A stretch of 64,000 bases of DNA, from positions 1 through 64,000 of the forward strand of contig CANHRG010000007.1 of assembly GCA_947463785.1 (NCBI GenBank), written 5' to 3'. Positions 34,650 to 45,210 of this stretch are shown piece by piece (positions within the stretch are counted from its first letter, which is position 1; the number at the start of each line of letters is the position of its first letter). The notes under the pieces were generated by a model. It searched no databases. It had not been told where the DNA came from and saw only the letters and a program-made list of their open reading frames with translations. The stretch comes from Sphingobacteriaceae bacterium. GTDB taxonomy: Bacteria > Bacteroidota > Bacteroidia > Sphingobacteriales > Sphingobacteriaceae. The translations under genes were made by a program, and so were the position numbers.

Positions 34650-36551
34650 TTACTTCTTATCGTCTTCTTTTACTTCTTCGAAATCTACATCGGTTACTTC
34701 ATCGCCTCCGGTAGCACCGTCGGCTGGAGCACCTTGGGCACCCGCTTCCTGAGTAGCTTTGTACATTTCTTCCGAAGCGGCATTCCAAGCTTCTTGAAGC
34801 TCGTTTTGTGCAGTTTCGATATCAGCAAAGTTTTTAGCAGCATAGGCATCTTTCAGCTTTTTCAAACCATCCTCAATCGGGGTTTTCTTATCTGCAGAAA
34901 TCTTATCACCATACTCTTTCAACTGTTTCTCGGTAGAGAAAATCAGTGCATCGGCTGCATTTAACTTATCGATTTCTTCTTTTGCTTTTTTATCAGCTTC
35001 AGCATTTGCTTCCGCCTCGTCTTTCATTTTCTTGATCTCTTCTTCGGTCAAGCCAGATGAAGCCTCAATACGGATTTTTTGCTCTTTACCAGTTGCTTTA
35101 TCCTGAGCACTTACGTGCAGAATACCGTTGGCATCAATATCGAAAGTAACTTCAATTTGAGGAACTCCACGAGGTGCTGGTGGCAATCCATCTAAGTGGA
35201 AACGACCGATCGTGCGGTTCTGATTCGCCATTGGGCGCTCACCTTGCAAAATGTGAATCTCTACCGAAGGCTGATTATCAGAAGCTGTAGAGAAAATTTC
35301 TGATTTTTTAGTTGGGATGGTGGTATTGGCTTCAATCAATTTAGTCATTACACCACCCATGGTTTCAATACCTAAAGAAAGTGGCGTAACATCTAACAAC
35401 AATACATCCTTCACTTCTCCGGTTAATACACCACCCTGAATAGCCGCACCAATTGCTACTACCTCATCTGGATTTACTCCTTTTGAAGGCTCTTTACCAA
35501 AGAATGCTTTTACTGCATCTTGGATTGCCGGAATACGGGTTGAACCACCCACCAGGATTATCTCATCGATATCTGTAGTTTTTAATCCAGCATTTTTCAA
35601 TGCTGATTTACATGGGTCAATGGTTCTCTTGATCAAACTTTCGGCCAATTGCTCGAATTTGGCACGGCTTAACGTACGCACCAAGTGTTTCGGACCGCTT
35701 TGATCGGCAGTAATATAAGGTAGGTTAATTTCTGTTTGCGTTGAGCTTGATAACTCGATTTTAGCTTTTTCAGCAGCTTCTTTCAAACGCTGTAAAGCCA
35801 TTGGGTCCTGATGAAGGTCCATACCGTTTTCGGCTTTGAACTCTTCAGCCAGCCACTCAATAATAACATGGTCAAAGTCGTCACCACCCAGGTGTGTGTC
35901 ACCGTCAGTAGCTTTTACTTCAAACACACCATCACCCAATTCCAAAACTGAAACGTCGTGAGTACCACCACCGCAGTCAAACACCACAATTTTCATTTCC
36001 TTACCAGCTTTGTCTAAACCATAAGCTAAGGCTGCAGCAGTTGGCTCGTTGATGATACGTTTTACGTTCAATCCGGCAATTTCACCAGCTTCTTTGGTAG
36101 CCTGACGCTGAGCATCATTAAAATAAGCGGGTACGGTAATTACCGCTTCGGTTACTTCCTGACCCAAAAAATCTTCAGCCGTTTTTTTCATCTTCTGCAA
36201 AATCATCGCAGAAATTTCTTGTGGGGTATATTTGCGGTCATCGATCTCAACACGAGGCGTATTATTGTCTCCCTTCACTACTTTGTAGGGCACTCTTGAA
36301 ATTTCTTTCTTCACCTCATCAAAACTATTACCCATGAAGCGTTTGATAGAAGAAATGGTTTTTTGAGGGTTCGTGATGGCCTGACGTTTCGCCGGGTCAC
36401 CAACCTTACGTTCTCCATTTTCTACAAAAGCTACTACTGAAGGGGTTGTACGTTTACCTTCACTGTTTGCAATAACCACTGGCTCATTGCCTTCCATAAC
36501 CGAAACGCAAGAGTTGGTTGTTCCTAAGTCGATACCAATAATTTTTGACAT
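34650..36551 (-). CDS. dnaK: Molecular chaperone DnaK (Hsp70)
   Basis: ATP-driven chaperone that binds and releases unfolded segments with DnaJ and GrpE; cytosolic. It has 633 residues, normal length. The N-terminus carries [12 protein letters not shown] (phosphate 1) and the ATPase domain has [12 protein letters not shown], where most DnaKs have GGGTFDVS, and [10 protein letters not shown]. The interdomain linker region has [15 protein letters not shown], then the substrate-binding domain and helical lid. The end is [13 protein letters not shown]; most DnaKs share the EEVKE-like end. No CIRCE element is seen upstream, and grpE/dnaJ are not adjacent. Confidence 0.98.
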   Translation of the reverse strand: MSKIIGIDLGTTNSCVSVMEGNEPVVIANSEGKRTTPSVVAFVENGERKVGDPAKRQAITNPQKTISSIKRFMGNSFDEVKKEISRVPYKVVKGDNNTPRVEIDDRKYTPQEISAMILQKMKKTAEDFLGQEVTEAVITVPAYFNDAQRQATKEAGEIAGLNVKRIINEPTAAALAYGLDKAGKEMKIVVFDCGGGTHDVSVLELGDGVFEVKATDGDTHLGGDDFDHVIIEWLAEEFKAENGMDLHQDPMALQRLKEAAEKAKIELSSSTQTEINLPYITADQSGPKHLVRTLSRAKFEQLAESLIKRTIDPCKSALKNAGLKTTDIDEIILVGGSTRIPAIQDAVKAFFGKEPSKGVNPDEVVAIGAAIQGGVLTGEVKDVLLLDVTPLSLGIETMGGVMTKLIEANTTIPTKKSEIFSTASDNQPSVEIHILQGERPMANQNRTIGRFHLDGLPPAPRGVPQIEVTFDIDANGILHVSAQDKATGKEQKIRIEASSGLTEEEIKKMKDEAEANAEADKKAKEEIDKLNAADALIFSTEKQLKEYGDKISADKKTPIEDGLKKLKDAYAAKNFADIETAQNELQEAWNAASEEMYKATQEAGAQGAPADGATGGDEVTDVDFEEVKEDDKK

Positions 36552-36569
36552 GTTATTTTCCTTTTAAAA

Positions 36570-36591
36570 TGATTCGTTCAAAATAGAATCA
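36570..36591. repeat. Inverted repeat in the dnaK leader
   Basis: Perfect 6-bp arms TGATTC (36570-36575) and GAATCA (36586-36591) with a 10-nt spacer lie 19 bp before the dnaK ATG. It is unlike the CIRCE element (9-bp arms, 9-nt spacer). It could be an mRNA hairpin or an operator; function unknown. Confidence 0.45.
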
Positions 36592-36661
36592 CAATGGCTT
36601 AATCAAGCATGATGCCAAGCTAAAAAGGAAAACAATTTGGCAGTATTGATACAAATTGCAT

Positions 36662-36693
36662 AAAAAAGCCATCCCATCAGGTGACAGGATGGC
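36662..36693 (-). terminator. Terminator after the small lipoprotein gene
   Basis: On the minus strand, arms GCCATCC and GGATGGC (36668-36693) are followed by six T. Confidence 0.8.
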
Positions 36694-36711
36694 AGAAATT
36701 AATTAATTGTA

Positions 36712-37128
36712 TCAAGGTTTGGAGAGCGTATATTTAACAATGTGCTGAATTCCACCTACGGTTTCAAGCGCTGTCAGTGTTAGGGAATTTGCCCCAAATA
36801 GAACCTCAAAATTATTGGCATTCAAAGATGGAATGCTGATGTGCGAATCATCAATTACGAGCCATTCTGCTGTAGTGGCTCCAGATCCACTTTCATCAGA
36901 AATAAAGTTATCTGCATTACCATCCTTAAATTCCATAAAAGCTCCTGGAGGAAAATTTGCAGAATAATCGGTTTGCGGATCAGCTGGAATCTGATAGTCT
37001 TCGAATTTAGTTAAAGTCCACTTACCCAAAAGTTTGGTTTTTAAACTAGGGGTGGGTTCACTTTTCTTGCAAGAACCCATTGCAAACACCAACAGAAAGA
37101 ACGAGAGAATAAAAAATAGCTTTTTCAT
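36712..37128 (-). CDS. Small lipoprotein, lipocalin-like
   Basis: 138 residues from the ATG at 37128; another ATG four codons upstream (37140) is equally possible because neither has a Shine-Dalgarno sequence. The lipobox is AMGSC followed by KKSEP, so it is membrane-anchored and probably surface or periplasmic. The mature part holds LLGKWTLTKFED and alternating strands (AEWLVIDDSHISI), which resembles the lipocalin-like domains common in Bacteroidota lipoproteins. No ligand can be proposed. It is a single gene between two terminators. Confidence 0.7.
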   Translation of the reverse strand: MKKLFFILSFFLLVFAMGSCKKSEPTPSLKTKLLGKWTLTKFEDYQIPADPQTDYSANFPPGAFMEFKDGNADNFISDESGSGATTAEWLVIDDSHISIPSLNANNFEVLFGANSLTLTALETVGGIQHIVKYTLSKP

Positions 37129-37229
37129 AATTTTCGACATTTAATTAAATACGTAGTCAAATGTCATTAAAGCTTCTTTATAAAACCATCAAATACTGAT
37201 AAAATGACGGTTTAAGACGATAAGTAAAC

Positions 37230-37260
37230 AAAAAAAAGCCCCGAACAGTTGTTCGGGGCT
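37230..37260 (-). terminator. Terminator of the ribosomal protein operon
   Basis: After rplQ on the minus strand, arms AGCCCCGAAC and GTTCGGGGCT (37237-37260) are followed by a T-run (A-run 37230-37237 on the plus strand). It ends the long rplC-rplQ unit. Confidence 0.88.
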
Positions 37261-37285
37261 TTCGTCATAAATACTATTGGATGTA

Positions 37286-37879
37286 TTATTCTTCCGTTTT
37301 TTCGTCAGCTGAATTTTCTTTAGCAGCAGGTGTTTCTTCAACAGCTGGGGCAGCTTCTTCCACTACCGGGATGGCTTCTTCAACTGGAGCTTCCACTACT
37401 TCTTCTGCTTTAGCTGTTGCTGCAGGTGCAGCAGTTTCAGCTTTTGCTTTAGAAGCACCTGAACCACGACGGCGAGTAGCTTTCTTACCTACTTTAGAGC
37501 CATCGTTTTGTGAAAATGCAGTATTGTAATCTACTAATTCAATCAATGCCATTTCGGCGTTATCACCTAATCGATTACCCAATTTAATAATACGGGTATA
37601 ACCACCTGGACGGTTAGCTACTTTCTCAGCAACTTCGCGGAACAAAATAGTTACGGTTTCTTTATCTTTCAAATAACTAAATACGGTACGACGAGAATGC
37701 GTAGTATCGTTTTTAGATTTGGTAATTAAGGGTTCTACATAGGTACGTAAAGCTTTTGCTTTAGCCAATGTAGTGGTAATGCGCTTGTGCAAGATAAGCG
37801 AAGAGGCCATATTGGCCAACATAGCCTTACGATGTGAATCGGTACGGCCTAAGTGATTGATTTTTTTTCCGTGTCTCAT
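37286..37879 (-). CDS. rplQ: 50S ribosomal protein L17
   Basis: Large-subunit protein near the exit tunnel. The first 125 or so residues are the normal L17 ([12 protein letters not shown], then [10 protein letters not shown] and [17 protein letters not shown]). After this comes a tail of about 70 residues rich in Ala, Glu, Lys and Pro with no clear fold, giving 197 residues where Escherichia coli has 127. Extended L17 tails occur in other Bacteroidota. It is the last gene of the cluster, 80 bp after rpoA. Confidence 0.97.
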   Translation of the reverse strand: MRHGKKINHLGRTDSHRKAMLANMASSLILHKRITTTLAKAKALRTYVEPLITKSKNDTTHSRRTVFSYLKDKETVTILFREVAEKVANRPGGYTRIIKLGNRLGDNAEMALIELVDYNTAFSQNDGSKVGKKATRRRGSGASKAKAETAAPAATAKAEEVVEAPVEEAIPVVEEAAPAVEETPAAKENSADEKTEE

Positions 37880-37959
37880 TTTCGTTTAAATTTTCGTGAT
37901 CATACCGTTCAGCTCATCGGCGAAGGAATTATGAACACGTCGCTTATTAATTGTATTAA

Positions 37960-38952
37960 TTATTCTTCGTCTAATTTAAATTTAGACAAGTTCATGCCGA
38001 AAGAAAGGCCTTTTGATTTTACTAAGTCCTGAATTTCGGTTAATGACTTTTTACCAAAGTTTCTGAATTTCAACATGTCGGCTACGTCGTAGGATACCAA
38101 CTCAGCCAGCGTACGGATATCAGCTGCTTTTAAGCAGTTCAAAGCACGTACAGATAGATCCAAATCAACCAATTCGGTTTTCAAGATCTTACGCATGTGC
38201 AAGATTTCTTCGTCCACCTCTTTAGTTTCTTCTTTAGCTTGTGATTCCAACATGATGTTCTCATCAGAGAATAACATGAAGTGGTGAATCAAAATTTTAG
38301 CAGCTTCTTTCAAGGCATCTTCCGGGTGGATAGATCCGTCGGTAGAAATATCTAATACCAATTTCTCGTAGTCGGTTTTTTGCTCAACACGATAGTTTTC
38401 GATGGTATATTTTACGTTCTTGATTGGCGTATAGATAGAATCGATAGCGATTACACCTACCACAGCATCTTGATTTTTATTCTCTTCTGCAGAAATGTAT
38501 CCACGGCCTTTATTAACCGTCAATTCGATTTCTAATGTCACATTGCTTTCCATGTTACAAACCACTAAATCAGGGTTCAACACGGTAAAGTTGTTAGAGA
38601 ATTTAGTGATGTCTCCGGCTTTGAACTGATCTTGGCCATTGATGATCACGAAGATTTTTTCAGAATCGCCAGACTCGCCGGTTTTCTTAAAACGAACCTG
38701 TTTTAAATTCAAAATGATCTCGGTAACATCTTCAACCACACCTTTGATGGTCGAAAACTCATGAGATACACCTGAAAAACGTACAGAAGTGATTGCATAA
38801 CCTTCTAAAGAAGATAACAAGATTCTGCGCAAAGCATTACCAATGGTAACACCAAAACCAGGTTCTAATGGACGAAATTCGAAAGTACCATCGAAATCAG
38901 TTGATTTCTGCATGATTACTTTATCGGGTTTCTGAAATGCTAAAATTGCCAT
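37960..38952 (-). CDS. rpoA: DNA-directed RNA polymerase subunit alpha
   Basis: Assembles the polymerase core and contacts promoters and activators. It has 330 residues, normal length. The N-terminal domain has the dimerisation and core-binding segment [19 protein letters not shown], and the C-terminal domain (about 250-320) has [19 protein letters not shown] and FGKKSLTEI, the helix-hairpin region that binds AT-rich DNA. It lies 68 bp after rpsD, in the usual rpsD-rpoA-rplQ order. Confidence 0.98.
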   Translation of the reverse strand: MAILAFQKPDKVIMQKSTDFDGTFEFRPLEPGFGVTIGNALRRILLSSLEGYAITSVRFSGVSHEFSTIKGVVEDVTEIILNLKQVRFKKTGESGDSEKIFVIINGQDQFKAGDITKFSNNFTVLNPDLVVCNMESNVTLEIELTVNKGRGYISAEENKNQDAVVGVIAIDSIYTPIKNVKYTIENYRVEQKTDYEKLVLDISTDGSIHPEDALKEAAKILIHHFMLFSDENIMLESQAKEETKEVDEEILHMRKILKTELVDLDLSVRALNCLKAADIRTLAELVSYDVADMLKFRNFGKKSLTEIQDLVKSKGLSFGMNLSKFKLDEE

Positions 38953-39020
38953 TATATCGTGTTAATTTTAATGTAAATGTTAAACTGAAAATCCCGGGTA
39001 CTAAACCCAGGAAATTCATA

Positions 39021-39629
39021 TTATTTAGAGTACAACTCGACGATTAAGTTTTCCTTAATGTTTTCAGGAATCTCATCGCGGTTTGGATAGTTTAAGAATG
39101 TACCGCTCAATTGATCGGCATCCCAAGCTAACCAGCTGTATTTATTGATTTTTCTTCCAGCTACCGAATTGGTAATGGCTTCTAACGTTTTAGAACGCTC
39201 ACGAACTGCAATTACGTCACCTGAACGAACTGCAAATGAAGCAATATTTACCACTTCGCCGTTTACGGTAATGTGTTTGTGACCTACCAACTGACGGGCA
39301 GCTGAACGGGTGGGTGCAATACCTAAGCGGTAAACCACATTATCTAAACGAGCTTCTAAGAACTTTAATAAGTTCTCGCCAGTGATACCTTCTTTAGCAG
39401 AAGCTTTATGAAATAAGTTTTCGAATTGACGCTCTAATACACCGTAAGTGTATTTAACTTTTTGCTTCTCTTGCAACTGAACAGCGTATTCGGATTGTTT
39501 ACCTCTACGCTTTGAAGGACCGTGCATACCTGGTCCGTAATTTTTTCTTTCTAATGCCTTATCAGGACCAAAAATTGGCTCTCTGAATCTACGGGCGATT
39601 TTGGACTTAGGTCCGGTGTATCTTGCCAT
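39021..39629 (-). CDS. rpsD: 30S ribosomal protein S4
   Basis: Primary 16S rRNA binder that starts assembly of the 30S body. I chose [10 protein letters not shown] at 39629 (202 residues); an ORF start nine codons earlier is not supported by the family. The S4 RNA-binding domain shows [20 protein letters not shown] and HKHITVNG. In many bacteria S4 also represses its own operon; whether that happens here is not shown by the sequence. Confidence 0.97.
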   Translation of the reverse strand: MARYTGPKSKIARRFREPIFGPDKALERKNYGPGMHGPSKRRGKQSEYAVQLQEKQKVKYTYGVLERQFENLFHKASAKEGITGENLLKFLEARLDNVVYRLGIAPTRSAARQLVGHKHITVNGEVVNIASFAVRSGDVIAVRERSKTLEAITNSVAGRKINKYSWLAWDADQLSGTFLNYPNRDEIPENIKENLIVELYSK

Positions 39630-39695
39630 GTTGTGTTGTTTTAAAGTATCGTGCAACCTATAGTTGCCGAATCTTAGCTTTAAAAAATTAGTGAA

Positions 39696-40085
39696 TTAAA
39701 CTCTTCTACGTTTTGGAGGACGACAGCCGTTATGTGGCAGCGGAGTAATATCTTTAATCGATGTTACTTCAATTCCTACGGTTTGTAACGTACGGATAGC
39801 TGATTCGCGACCAGAACCCGGACCTTTTACAAATACTTCTACTTTACGCAAACCTAAATCAAAAGCTACTTTACCGCAATCGGAAGCAGCCTGACCGGCA
39901 GCGTAGGGAGTATTCTTTTTAGAACCTTTGAAACCCATTTTACCGGCAGAAGACCAAGAAATGGTTTGACCTTGGTTATTGGTAAGGGTTACAATGATAT
40001 TGTTGAAAGTAGCATTGATGTGTGCCTGACCTACAGGTTCAATTACAACAATACGTTTTTTGGTTACTTTTTTAGTTTTAGCCAT
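39696..40085 (-). CDS. rpsK: 30S ribosomal protein S11
   Basis: Small-subunit platform protein near the E site and mRNA exit. It has 129 residues. Hallmarks are [48 protein letters not shown] and the C-terminal [18 protein letters not shown]. It lies 66 bp before rpsD and is separated from rpsM by a longer than usual 126-bp spacer. Confidence 0.98.
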   Translation of the reverse strand: MAKTKKVTKKRIVVIEPVGQAHINATFNNIIVTLTNNQGQTISWSSAGKMGFKGSKKNTPYAAGQAASDCGKVAFDLGLRKVEVFVKGPGSGRESAIRTLQTVGIEVTSIKDITPLPHNGCRPPKRRRV

Positions 40086-40211
40086 TTTTTGTTTGAGATT
40101 TTAGAATGGAGATGTTGGGATTGGAAACTGTAAGTGTCTACTACCCGGTACCTCTAATCTTTATTTATCTTTCTTAATCCATGAACTACTAAAGCAGTTC
40201 ACATCTAATTA

Positions 40212-40589
40212 TTATTTAGTAGCTTTTTTCTTGTTAGCAACTGTTTTACGTTTTCCTTTACGGGTACGTGAGTTGTTTTTGGTACGCTGACCACGGGTTG
40301 GTAAACCTTTACGGTGACGCAAACCACGGTAGCAACCGATATCCATCAAGCGCTTAATATTTAACTGAACCTCAGAACGTAAAGCACCTTCAACTTTCAG
40401 CTCATCGTTGATAAAACCACGAATGGCCGCCAGTTGGGCGTCAGTCCAATCCTGAACCTTTACATCATAGCCGATACCCGACTTATCTAAAATCCGCTGT
40501 GCGGTAGATTTGCCGATACCGTAAATGTAGGTCAGTCCAATTTCTCCTCTTTTGTTTCTTGGTAAGTCAATACCTGCTATCCTTGCCAT
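40212..40589 (-). CDS. rpsM: 30S ribosomal protein S13
   Basis: Head protein that contacts the 50S subunit and P-site tRNA. It has 125 residues. Family features are [46 protein letters not shown] and a Lys/Arg-rich tail that reaches the P site. It lies 11 bp after rpmJ. Confidence 0.98.
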   Translation of the reverse strand: MARIAGIDLPRNKRGEIGLTYIYGIGKSTAQRILDKSGIGYDVKVQDWTDAQLAAIRGFINDELKVEGALRSEVQLNIKRLMDIGCYRGLRHRKGLPTRGQRTKNNSRTRKGKRKTVANKKKATK

Positions 40590-40600
40590 ATATTAAAATA

Positions 40601-40717
40601 TTATCCTTGACGTTGTTTATACTTCGGATTCTTTTTGTTAATCACGAAAAGTTTACCCTTACGGCGGATGATCTTACAATCAGCGCTACGCTTTTTGATG
40701 GATGCTCTAACTTTCAT
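40601..40717 (-). CDS. rpmJ: 50S ribosomal protein L36, zinc-free type
   Basis: 38 residues, ATG at 40717 and stop TAA at 40601-40603. The start [15 protein letters not shown] and the end NPKYKQRQG are diagnostic of L36. Zinc-binding L36 has three Cys and one His; here only Cys14 remains, so this is the C-minus, zinc-independent form. It lies between infA (2 bp) and rpsM (11 bp), its normal place. Confidence 0.96.
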   Translation of the reverse strand: MKVRASIKKRSADCKIIRRKGKLFVINKKNPKYKQRQG

Positions 40718-40719
40718 CT

Positions 40720-40938
40720 TTATTTGTATCTATAAGTTATTCTGCCTTTGGTCAAATCATAAGGCGACATTTCCAGTTTCACTTTATCACCAGGTAAAAT
40801 TTTGATGTAATGCATCCGCATTTTACCCGAAATATGTGCAATAATTTCGTGTCCGTTTTCTAATTCAACACGAAACATTGCGTTTGATAACGCTTCTTTA
40901 ATTATGCCGTCTTGTTCAATTGAAGCCTGTTTGGCCAT
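40720..40938 (-). CDS. infA: Translation initiation factor IF-1
   Basis: Binds the 30S A site during initiation. It has 72 residues forming an OB fold. Seen are [40 protein letters not shown] and the end [21 protein letters not shown]. It begins 71 bp after map ends and is followed by rpmJ after 2 bp. Confidence 0.98.
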   Translation of the reverse strand: MAKQASIEQDGIIKEALSNAMFRVELENGHEIIAHISGKMRMHYIKILPGDKVKLEMSPYDLTKGRITYRYK

Positions 40939-41009
40939 ATTTTATTGATTTTTACTCAATTATACCCGTATTAACGGGGACGCAAAATTAAATAAAATAA
41001 TTCTATATT

Positions 41010-41795
41010 TTAATTTTTTTGTCTTAAAACTTCTTCGATGTAATCAAATGTTGATAATACATCTGCTTTACCCTTTTTGACCGCCACCGTATGCTCGTAA
41101 TGAGCAGATGGCTTTGCATCAATCGTACTTACAGTCCAACCATCATCCCAAAACTTCACGCCCGCTTTCCCCATATTAATCATCGGCTCTATTGCCAGCA
41201 CCATTCCTTCTTCCAACTTTATCCCAGAACCCCTCTTGCCGTAATTGGGAACTTCAGGCTTTTCGTGAAGTTGCACTCCCACCCCATGGCCAACTAACTC
41301 TTTGACTACTCCAAAGCCATTTTTTTCGGCATGTTCTTGAACGGCAAATCCAATATCACCAACTCGCATACCTGCAACCGCTTTTTGGATTCCTAAATTC
41401 AGACATTCTTTGGTTACCTGCAGCAATTTCTTTCTAGATTCATCTATTTCTCCAATTGGAAAGGTATATGCAGAATCAGAATAATAGTTATTGAGGATTA
41501 CTCCACAATCTACAGAAACCAAATCGCCTTCTTGCATCACATACTCACTTGGAAATCCATGAACGATTTGATCGTTTACAGATATACACAGTGAATAGGG
41601 AAATCCGCTGTAATTTAAAAAAGCAGGAACTCCGCCATGATCCTTGATAAAGGTTTCAGCCAATTGATCAAGGGCTTTGGTTTGAACTCCGGGAGCAATC
41701 ACTTTAGCAATTTCCCCCAGGGTTTTTGAAAGAAGCAAAGAACTTTCTCTTATGAGCTCTATCTCTTCGACAGACTTATAATAGATTTTTGGCAT
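41010..41795 (-). CDS. map: Type I methionine aminopeptidase
   Basis: Removes the initiator Met from new proteins. I chose MPKIYYKS at 41795 (261 residues); the codon before it is TTG. The five dinuclear-metal ligands are visible: Asp in SVDCGVIL, Asp in YYSDSAYTF, His in GHGVGVQLHE, Glu in AIEPMINMG and Glu in YEHTVAV. It lies 6 bp after secY; adk, which often sits here in Proteobacteria, is absent. Confidence 0.97.
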   Translation of the reverse strand: MPKIYYKSVEEIELIRESSLLLSKTLGEIAKVIAPGVQTKALDQLAETFIKDHGGVPAFLNYSGFPYSLCISVNDQIVHGFPSEYVMQEGDLVSVDCGVILNNYYSDSAYTFPIGEIDESRKKLLQVTKECLNLGIQKAVAGMRVGDIGFAVQEHAEKNGFGVVKELVGHGVGVQLHEKPEVPNYGKRGSGIKLEEGMVLAIEPMINMGKAGVKFWDDGWTVSTIDAKPSAHYEHTVAVKKGKADVLSTFDYIEEVLRQKN

Positions 41796-41801
41796 CAAAA
41801 A

Positions 41802-43121
41802 TTACATGGTTCCAGTTGAAACCGGATTACGCCCCTTAATACGACCCGATTGCATTAAGCCATCGTAATGACGCATCAGTAAATAACTTTCAATTTGCTG
41901 TAAGGTATCTAAAACCACACCTACCAAAATCAACAGGGATGTACCTCCGTAGAAGTGAGCAAACTGACTATTTACTCCAAGTTTATTGGCAAAGGATGGC
42001 AGGATGGCGATGATTGCCAAAAATACCGCTCCAGGCAAGGTAATTTTAGAAACTACTGCATCAATATAGTCACCAGTAGTTTTACCAGGTTTTATACCCG
42101 GAATAAAACCACCGTTCTTTTTCATATCGTCAGACATTTGAACCGGATTAACGGTAATGGCTGTATAGAAAAAGGTGAATGTGATGATCAATAAAGCGAA
42201 GGTTACATTGTAAGCAATGGAAGTATAATCGCTAAATGACGTCAAGAATGAAGATTGTGCAGCTGGGAAAAACTGAGCAATGGTAGCTGGCACAAACATA
42301 ATTGCCTGAGCAAAGATGATTGGCATTACACCTACTGCATTCACTTTTAATGGAATGTACTGACGCACACCTCCTACCTGACGGCTACCAACTTGTTTCT
42401 TGGCATATTGTACAGGAATTTTACGAACTCCCTGAACAATTAGGATGGTAAACATCACAACTAGGAACAAGGCAGCAATCTCAATGATAAATGGAATTAA
42501 CCCACCATTACCTTCCATACGGGTAGCAAATTCTGCAAAAATCCCGTAAGGTAATTGGGCAATAATCCCCACCATGATGATTAATGAGATACCGTTTCCA
42601 ATACCTTTGTCTGTAATTTTCTCTCCTAACCACATTACAAATAATGTACCTGCAGTAAGGACAAACATTGACGAAATACTGAATAATGGCTCTGCCATCA
42701 TTTTGGCCTCAGGCGAAATTTGCGAACGCACATACGCCACAGCCTGTAAGGTAGTAATCAGAATGGTTAAATAACGCGTAATTTGGTTCATGGTTTTACG
42801 ACCACTCTCACCGTCTTTCTGTAATTTTTGGAAATAAGGAACCACAATACCTAATAACTGCACAACGATAGAGGCAGAAATGTAAGGCATTACACCCAAT
42901 GCAAAAATTGATGCTCTAGAAAATGAACCTCCCGCAAACATGTTTAAAAGACCCAATAGACCTTCTTTGTTTTCAGTGGCCAATGATGCCGGGTTTACAC
43001 CTGGCAAAACAATGAACGAACCGATACGGTATATTAAAAGACATAAGAGCGTGAATAAAATTCTCGCTCTTAGATCTTCAATTTTCCAAATGTTTGATAA
43101 AGTTGAAAACAGCTTTTTCAT
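41802..43121 (-). CDS. secY: Preprotein translocase subunit SecY
   Basis: Central channel of the Sec translocon in the inner membrane. It has 439 residues with ten membrane segments. Visible family parts are RILFTLLCLLIYRIGSFI (helix 1), FALGVMPYISASIVVQLL, GIGNGISLIIMVGI and the cytoplasmic loop IPVQYAKKQVG. The C-terminus contains LMQSGRIKGR. It lies 2 bp after rplO. Confidence 0.98.
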   Translation of the reverse strand: MKKLFSTLSNIWKIEDLRARILFTLLCLLIYRIGSFIVLPGVNPASLATENKEGLLGLLNMFAGGSFSRASIFALGVMPYISASIVVQLLGIVVPYFQKLQKDGESGRKTMNQITRYLTILITTLQAVAYVRSQISPEAKMMAEPLFSISSMFVLTAGTLFVMWLGEKITDKGIGNGISLIIMVGIIAQLPYGIFAEFATRMEGNGGLIPFIIEIAALFLVVMFTILIVQGVRKIPVQYAKKQVGSRQVGGVRQYIPLKVNAVGVMPIIFAQAIMFVPATIAQFFPAAQSSFLTSFSDYTSIAYNVTFALLIITFTFFYTAITVNPVQMSDDMKKNGGFIPGIKPGKTTGDYIDAVVSKITLPGAVFLAIIAILPSFANKLGVNSQFAHFYGGTSLLILVGVVLDTLQQIESYLLMRHYDGLMQSGRIKGRNPVSTGTM

Positions 43122-43123
43122 GC

Positions 43124-43570
43124 TTACAATTTAACGCTGGTTCCGCCTGCTGCTTCAATTGCTTTTTGAGCAGTAGCAGTAAATGCGTGTGCTTTAACTT
43201 CTAATTTTGATTTTACTTCACCACGACCTAGAATTTTGATTAAGTCGTTTTTAGAAGCCAAACCGTGTGCTTTTAAGGTTTCAAAATCGATGCTCGATAA
43301 TTTGAATTTATCGGCCAAAGTTTGCAAGGTATCCAAGTTGATACCCACATACTCTACACGATTGATGTTTTTGAAGCCTACTTTAGGTAAGCGACGTTGC
43401 AATGGCATTTGACCACCTTCAAAACCAACTTTGCTGGTGTAGCCAGAACGTGAGCCGGCACCCTTGTGACCACGGGTTGAAGTTCCACCACGGCCAGAAC
43501 CGGTACCACGACCAATACGTTTTCTATTTTTTGTTGAACCTTCTGCAGGTTTTAAATTACTTAAGTTCAT
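43124..43570 (-). CDS. rplO: 50S ribosomal protein L15
   Basis: Large-subunit protein bound to 23S rRNA domains II and V. It has 148 residues. The N-terminal Gly/Arg/Lys extension (KNRKRIGRGTGSGRGGTSTRG, then HKGAGSR) and FEGGQMPLQRRLPK are diagnostic. It lies 2 bp after rpmD. Confidence 0.97.
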   Translation of the reverse strand: MNLSNLKPAEGSTKNRKRIGRGTGSGRGGTSTRGHKGAGSRSGYTSKVGFEGGQMPLQRRLPKVGFKNINRVEYVGINLDTLQTLADKFKLSSIDFETLKAHGLASKNDLIKILGRGEVKSKLEVKAHAFTATAQKAIEAAGGTSVKL

Positions 43571-43572
43571 AA

Positions 43573-43752
43573 TTAAATGCTTTCTACGGCTACTAAATGA
43601 TTAACTTTTCTTACCATCCCGATGATAGCCGGGGTAGCTTCTACTTCTACAGACTGATTGATTTTAGACAAACCTAAAGCCTGCATGGTTTTTTTCTGGC
43701 GTTCGCTTCTGTCGATTACGCTTTTAATCTGAGTGATTTTAATCTTCGCCAT
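43573..43752 (-). CDS. rpmD: 50S ribosomal protein L30
   Basis: 59 residues from the ATG at 43752; another ATG two codons upstream overlaps the rpsE stop and adds only Met-Ile. Family features are KITQIKSVIDRSERQKKT, ALGLSKINQSVEV and IIGMVRKVNHLVAVE. It begins just after rpsE, so translation is probably coupled. Confidence 0.96.
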   Translation of the reverse strand: MAKIKITQIKSVIDRSERQKKTMQALGLSKINQSVEVEATPAIIGMVRKVNHLVAVESI

Positions 43753-43757
43753 GATCA

Positions 43758-44276
43758 TTATCCGTTAAATACTTTGTTTAAATCCACACCACGTTGCTGA
43801 GCTACTGTGTAAGCATCACGCATTTGCGCTAAAGCAGAAACTGTAGCTTTAACCACGTTATGAGGGTTAGATGATCCTTTAGATTTTGCCAATACGTTGT
43901 GGATACCTGCACTTTCTAATACTGCACGCATTGCACCACCGGCAATAACACCGGTACCGTTTGCAGCTGGTTTGATGAATACAAAACCACCTGAAAATTT
44001 ACCGTATTGTTCGTGTGGAACGGTTCCATTGATAATTGGAACTTTTACCAAGTTTTTCTTAGCATCGTCTACGCCTTTAGCAATAGCTTCCGTTACTTCT
44101 TTCGCTTTACCTAAACCGTAACCTACCACACCGTTTTCATCACCTACTACTACGATAGCTGAGAAACTGAAGGTACGTCCACCTTTGGTAACTTTAGCAA
44201 CACGCTGGATGCTCACTAAGCGATCTTTTAATTCGATTTCGCTTGATTTTACTCTTTTTATATTGATAGTTGACAT
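43758..44276 (-). CDS. rpsE: 30S ribosomal protein S5
   Basis: Decoding-accuracy and helicase protein of the 30S shoulder. It has 172 residues. Seen are [57 protein letters not shown] and [14 protein letters not shown]. It lies 11 bp after rplR. A purine-rich GAAGAAAG precedes the ATG but is not a full Shine-Dalgarno. Confidence 0.98.
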   Translation of the reverse strand: MSTINIKRVKSSEIELKDRLVSIQRVAKVTKGGRTFSFSAIVVVGDENGVVGYGLGKAKEVTEAIAKGVDDAKKNLVKVPIINGTVPHEQYGKFSGGFVFIKPAANGTGVIAGGAMRAVLESAGIHNVLAKSKGSSNPHNVVKATVSALAQMRDAYTVAQQRGVDLNKVFNG

Positions 44277-44287
44277 CTTTCTTCGGA

Positions 44288-44641
44288 TTAAAAGTTTAAA
44301 CCAGCTTCGCGTGCACCTTCAGCCAATGATTTTACACGACCATGGTATAAGTAACCATTTCTATCGAAAACAACTTGTTTGATTCCGGCAGCCAATGCTT
44401 TTTCAGCTACGGCTTTACCTACAGCTTTTGATTGCTCCACTTTGTTTCCTTTTGCACTAAAATCTTTAGAGATTGAAGATGCTGAAACCAAAGTTTTGCC
44501 GCTATTGTCATCGATAATTTGAGCATAAATTCCTTTGTTAGATCTGTAAACAGATAAACGTGGGCGCTCTGCAGAACCGGATAATCTCTTTCTGATTCCT
44601 CTTTTGATTCGCTCTCTGCGAGATAATTTAATTCCTGCCAT
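44288..44641 (-). CDS. rplR: 50S ribosomal protein L18
   Basis: Binds 5S rRNA in the central protuberance. It has 117 residues. Landmarks are [38 protein letters not shown] and [20 protein letters not shown] near the C-terminus. It lies 5 bp after rplF. Confidence 0.97.
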   Translation of the reverse strand: MAGIKLSRRERIKRGIRKRLSGSAERPRLSVYRSNKGIYAQIIDDNSGKTLVSASSISKDFSAKGNKVEQSKAVGKAVAEKALAAGIKQVVFDRNGYLYHGRVKSLAEGAREAGLNF

Positions 44642-44646
44642 GATGA

Positions 44647-45204
44647 TTATTTTTTAGCTGCAGACTTACCTGCTTTTTTACGTAATTCTTCACCAACAAA
44701 CTTGATACCTTTACCTTTATAAGGCTCTGGTGCACGTAATGAACGGATCTTTGCGGCAACTTGACCTAATAATTGTTTGTCGATACTTTCTAAAATGATG
44801 GTTGGGTTTTTACCTTTTTCAGCTGTTGTAGCTACTTTAATTTCTTTAGGTAACTCAAACACATAGTGGTGAGAATAACCCAAAACTAAATCTAAGGTAT
44901 TACCCTGGTTGGTAGCACGGTAACCTACACCCACTAATTCTTGCTCAATCTTGTATCCTTCGGTTACACCTTTAACCATATTGAAGATCAAAGAACGGTA
45001 TAAACCGTGCAATGCTTTATGACGTTTTTGTTCAGAAGGACGTTGAACTAACAACGTTTCGCCTTCTTGTACTACTTTAATATCTGAATCAACCTGTTGG
45101 GTTAAAGTACCTTTAGGTCCTGAAACAGTTACCAAGTTATCTGCAGATACCGTTACGGTTACACCCGCTGGTACAGCAATTGGAGCTTTTCCTATTCTTG
45201 ACAT
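44647..45204 (-). CDS. rplF: 50S ribosomal protein L6
   Basis: Large-subunit protein near the GTPase centre. It has 185 residues, with the two related L6 domains: [15 protein letters not shown] at the start and [21 protein letters not shown] near the end. It has an unusually clear Shine-Dalgarno sequence (AGGAGGA) six bases before its ATG, rare in this phylum. It lies 15 bp after rpsH. Confidence 0.98.
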   Translation of the reverse strand: MSRIGKAPIAVPAGVTVTVSADNLVTVSGPKGTLTQQVDSDIKVVQEGETLLVQRPSEQKRHKALHGLYRSLIFNMVKGVTEGYKIEQELVGVGYRATNQGNTLDLVLGYSHHYVFELPKEIKVATTAEKGKNPTIILESIDKQLLGQVAAKIRSLRAPEPYKGKGIKFVGEELRKKAGKSAAKK

Positions 45205-45210
45205 CGTGAT

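Noticed and set aside
36552-36650. CIRCE-type heat-shock operator before dnaK
   Set aside because: No TTAGCACTC/GAGTGCTAA arms; only an unrelated 6-bp inverted repeat.
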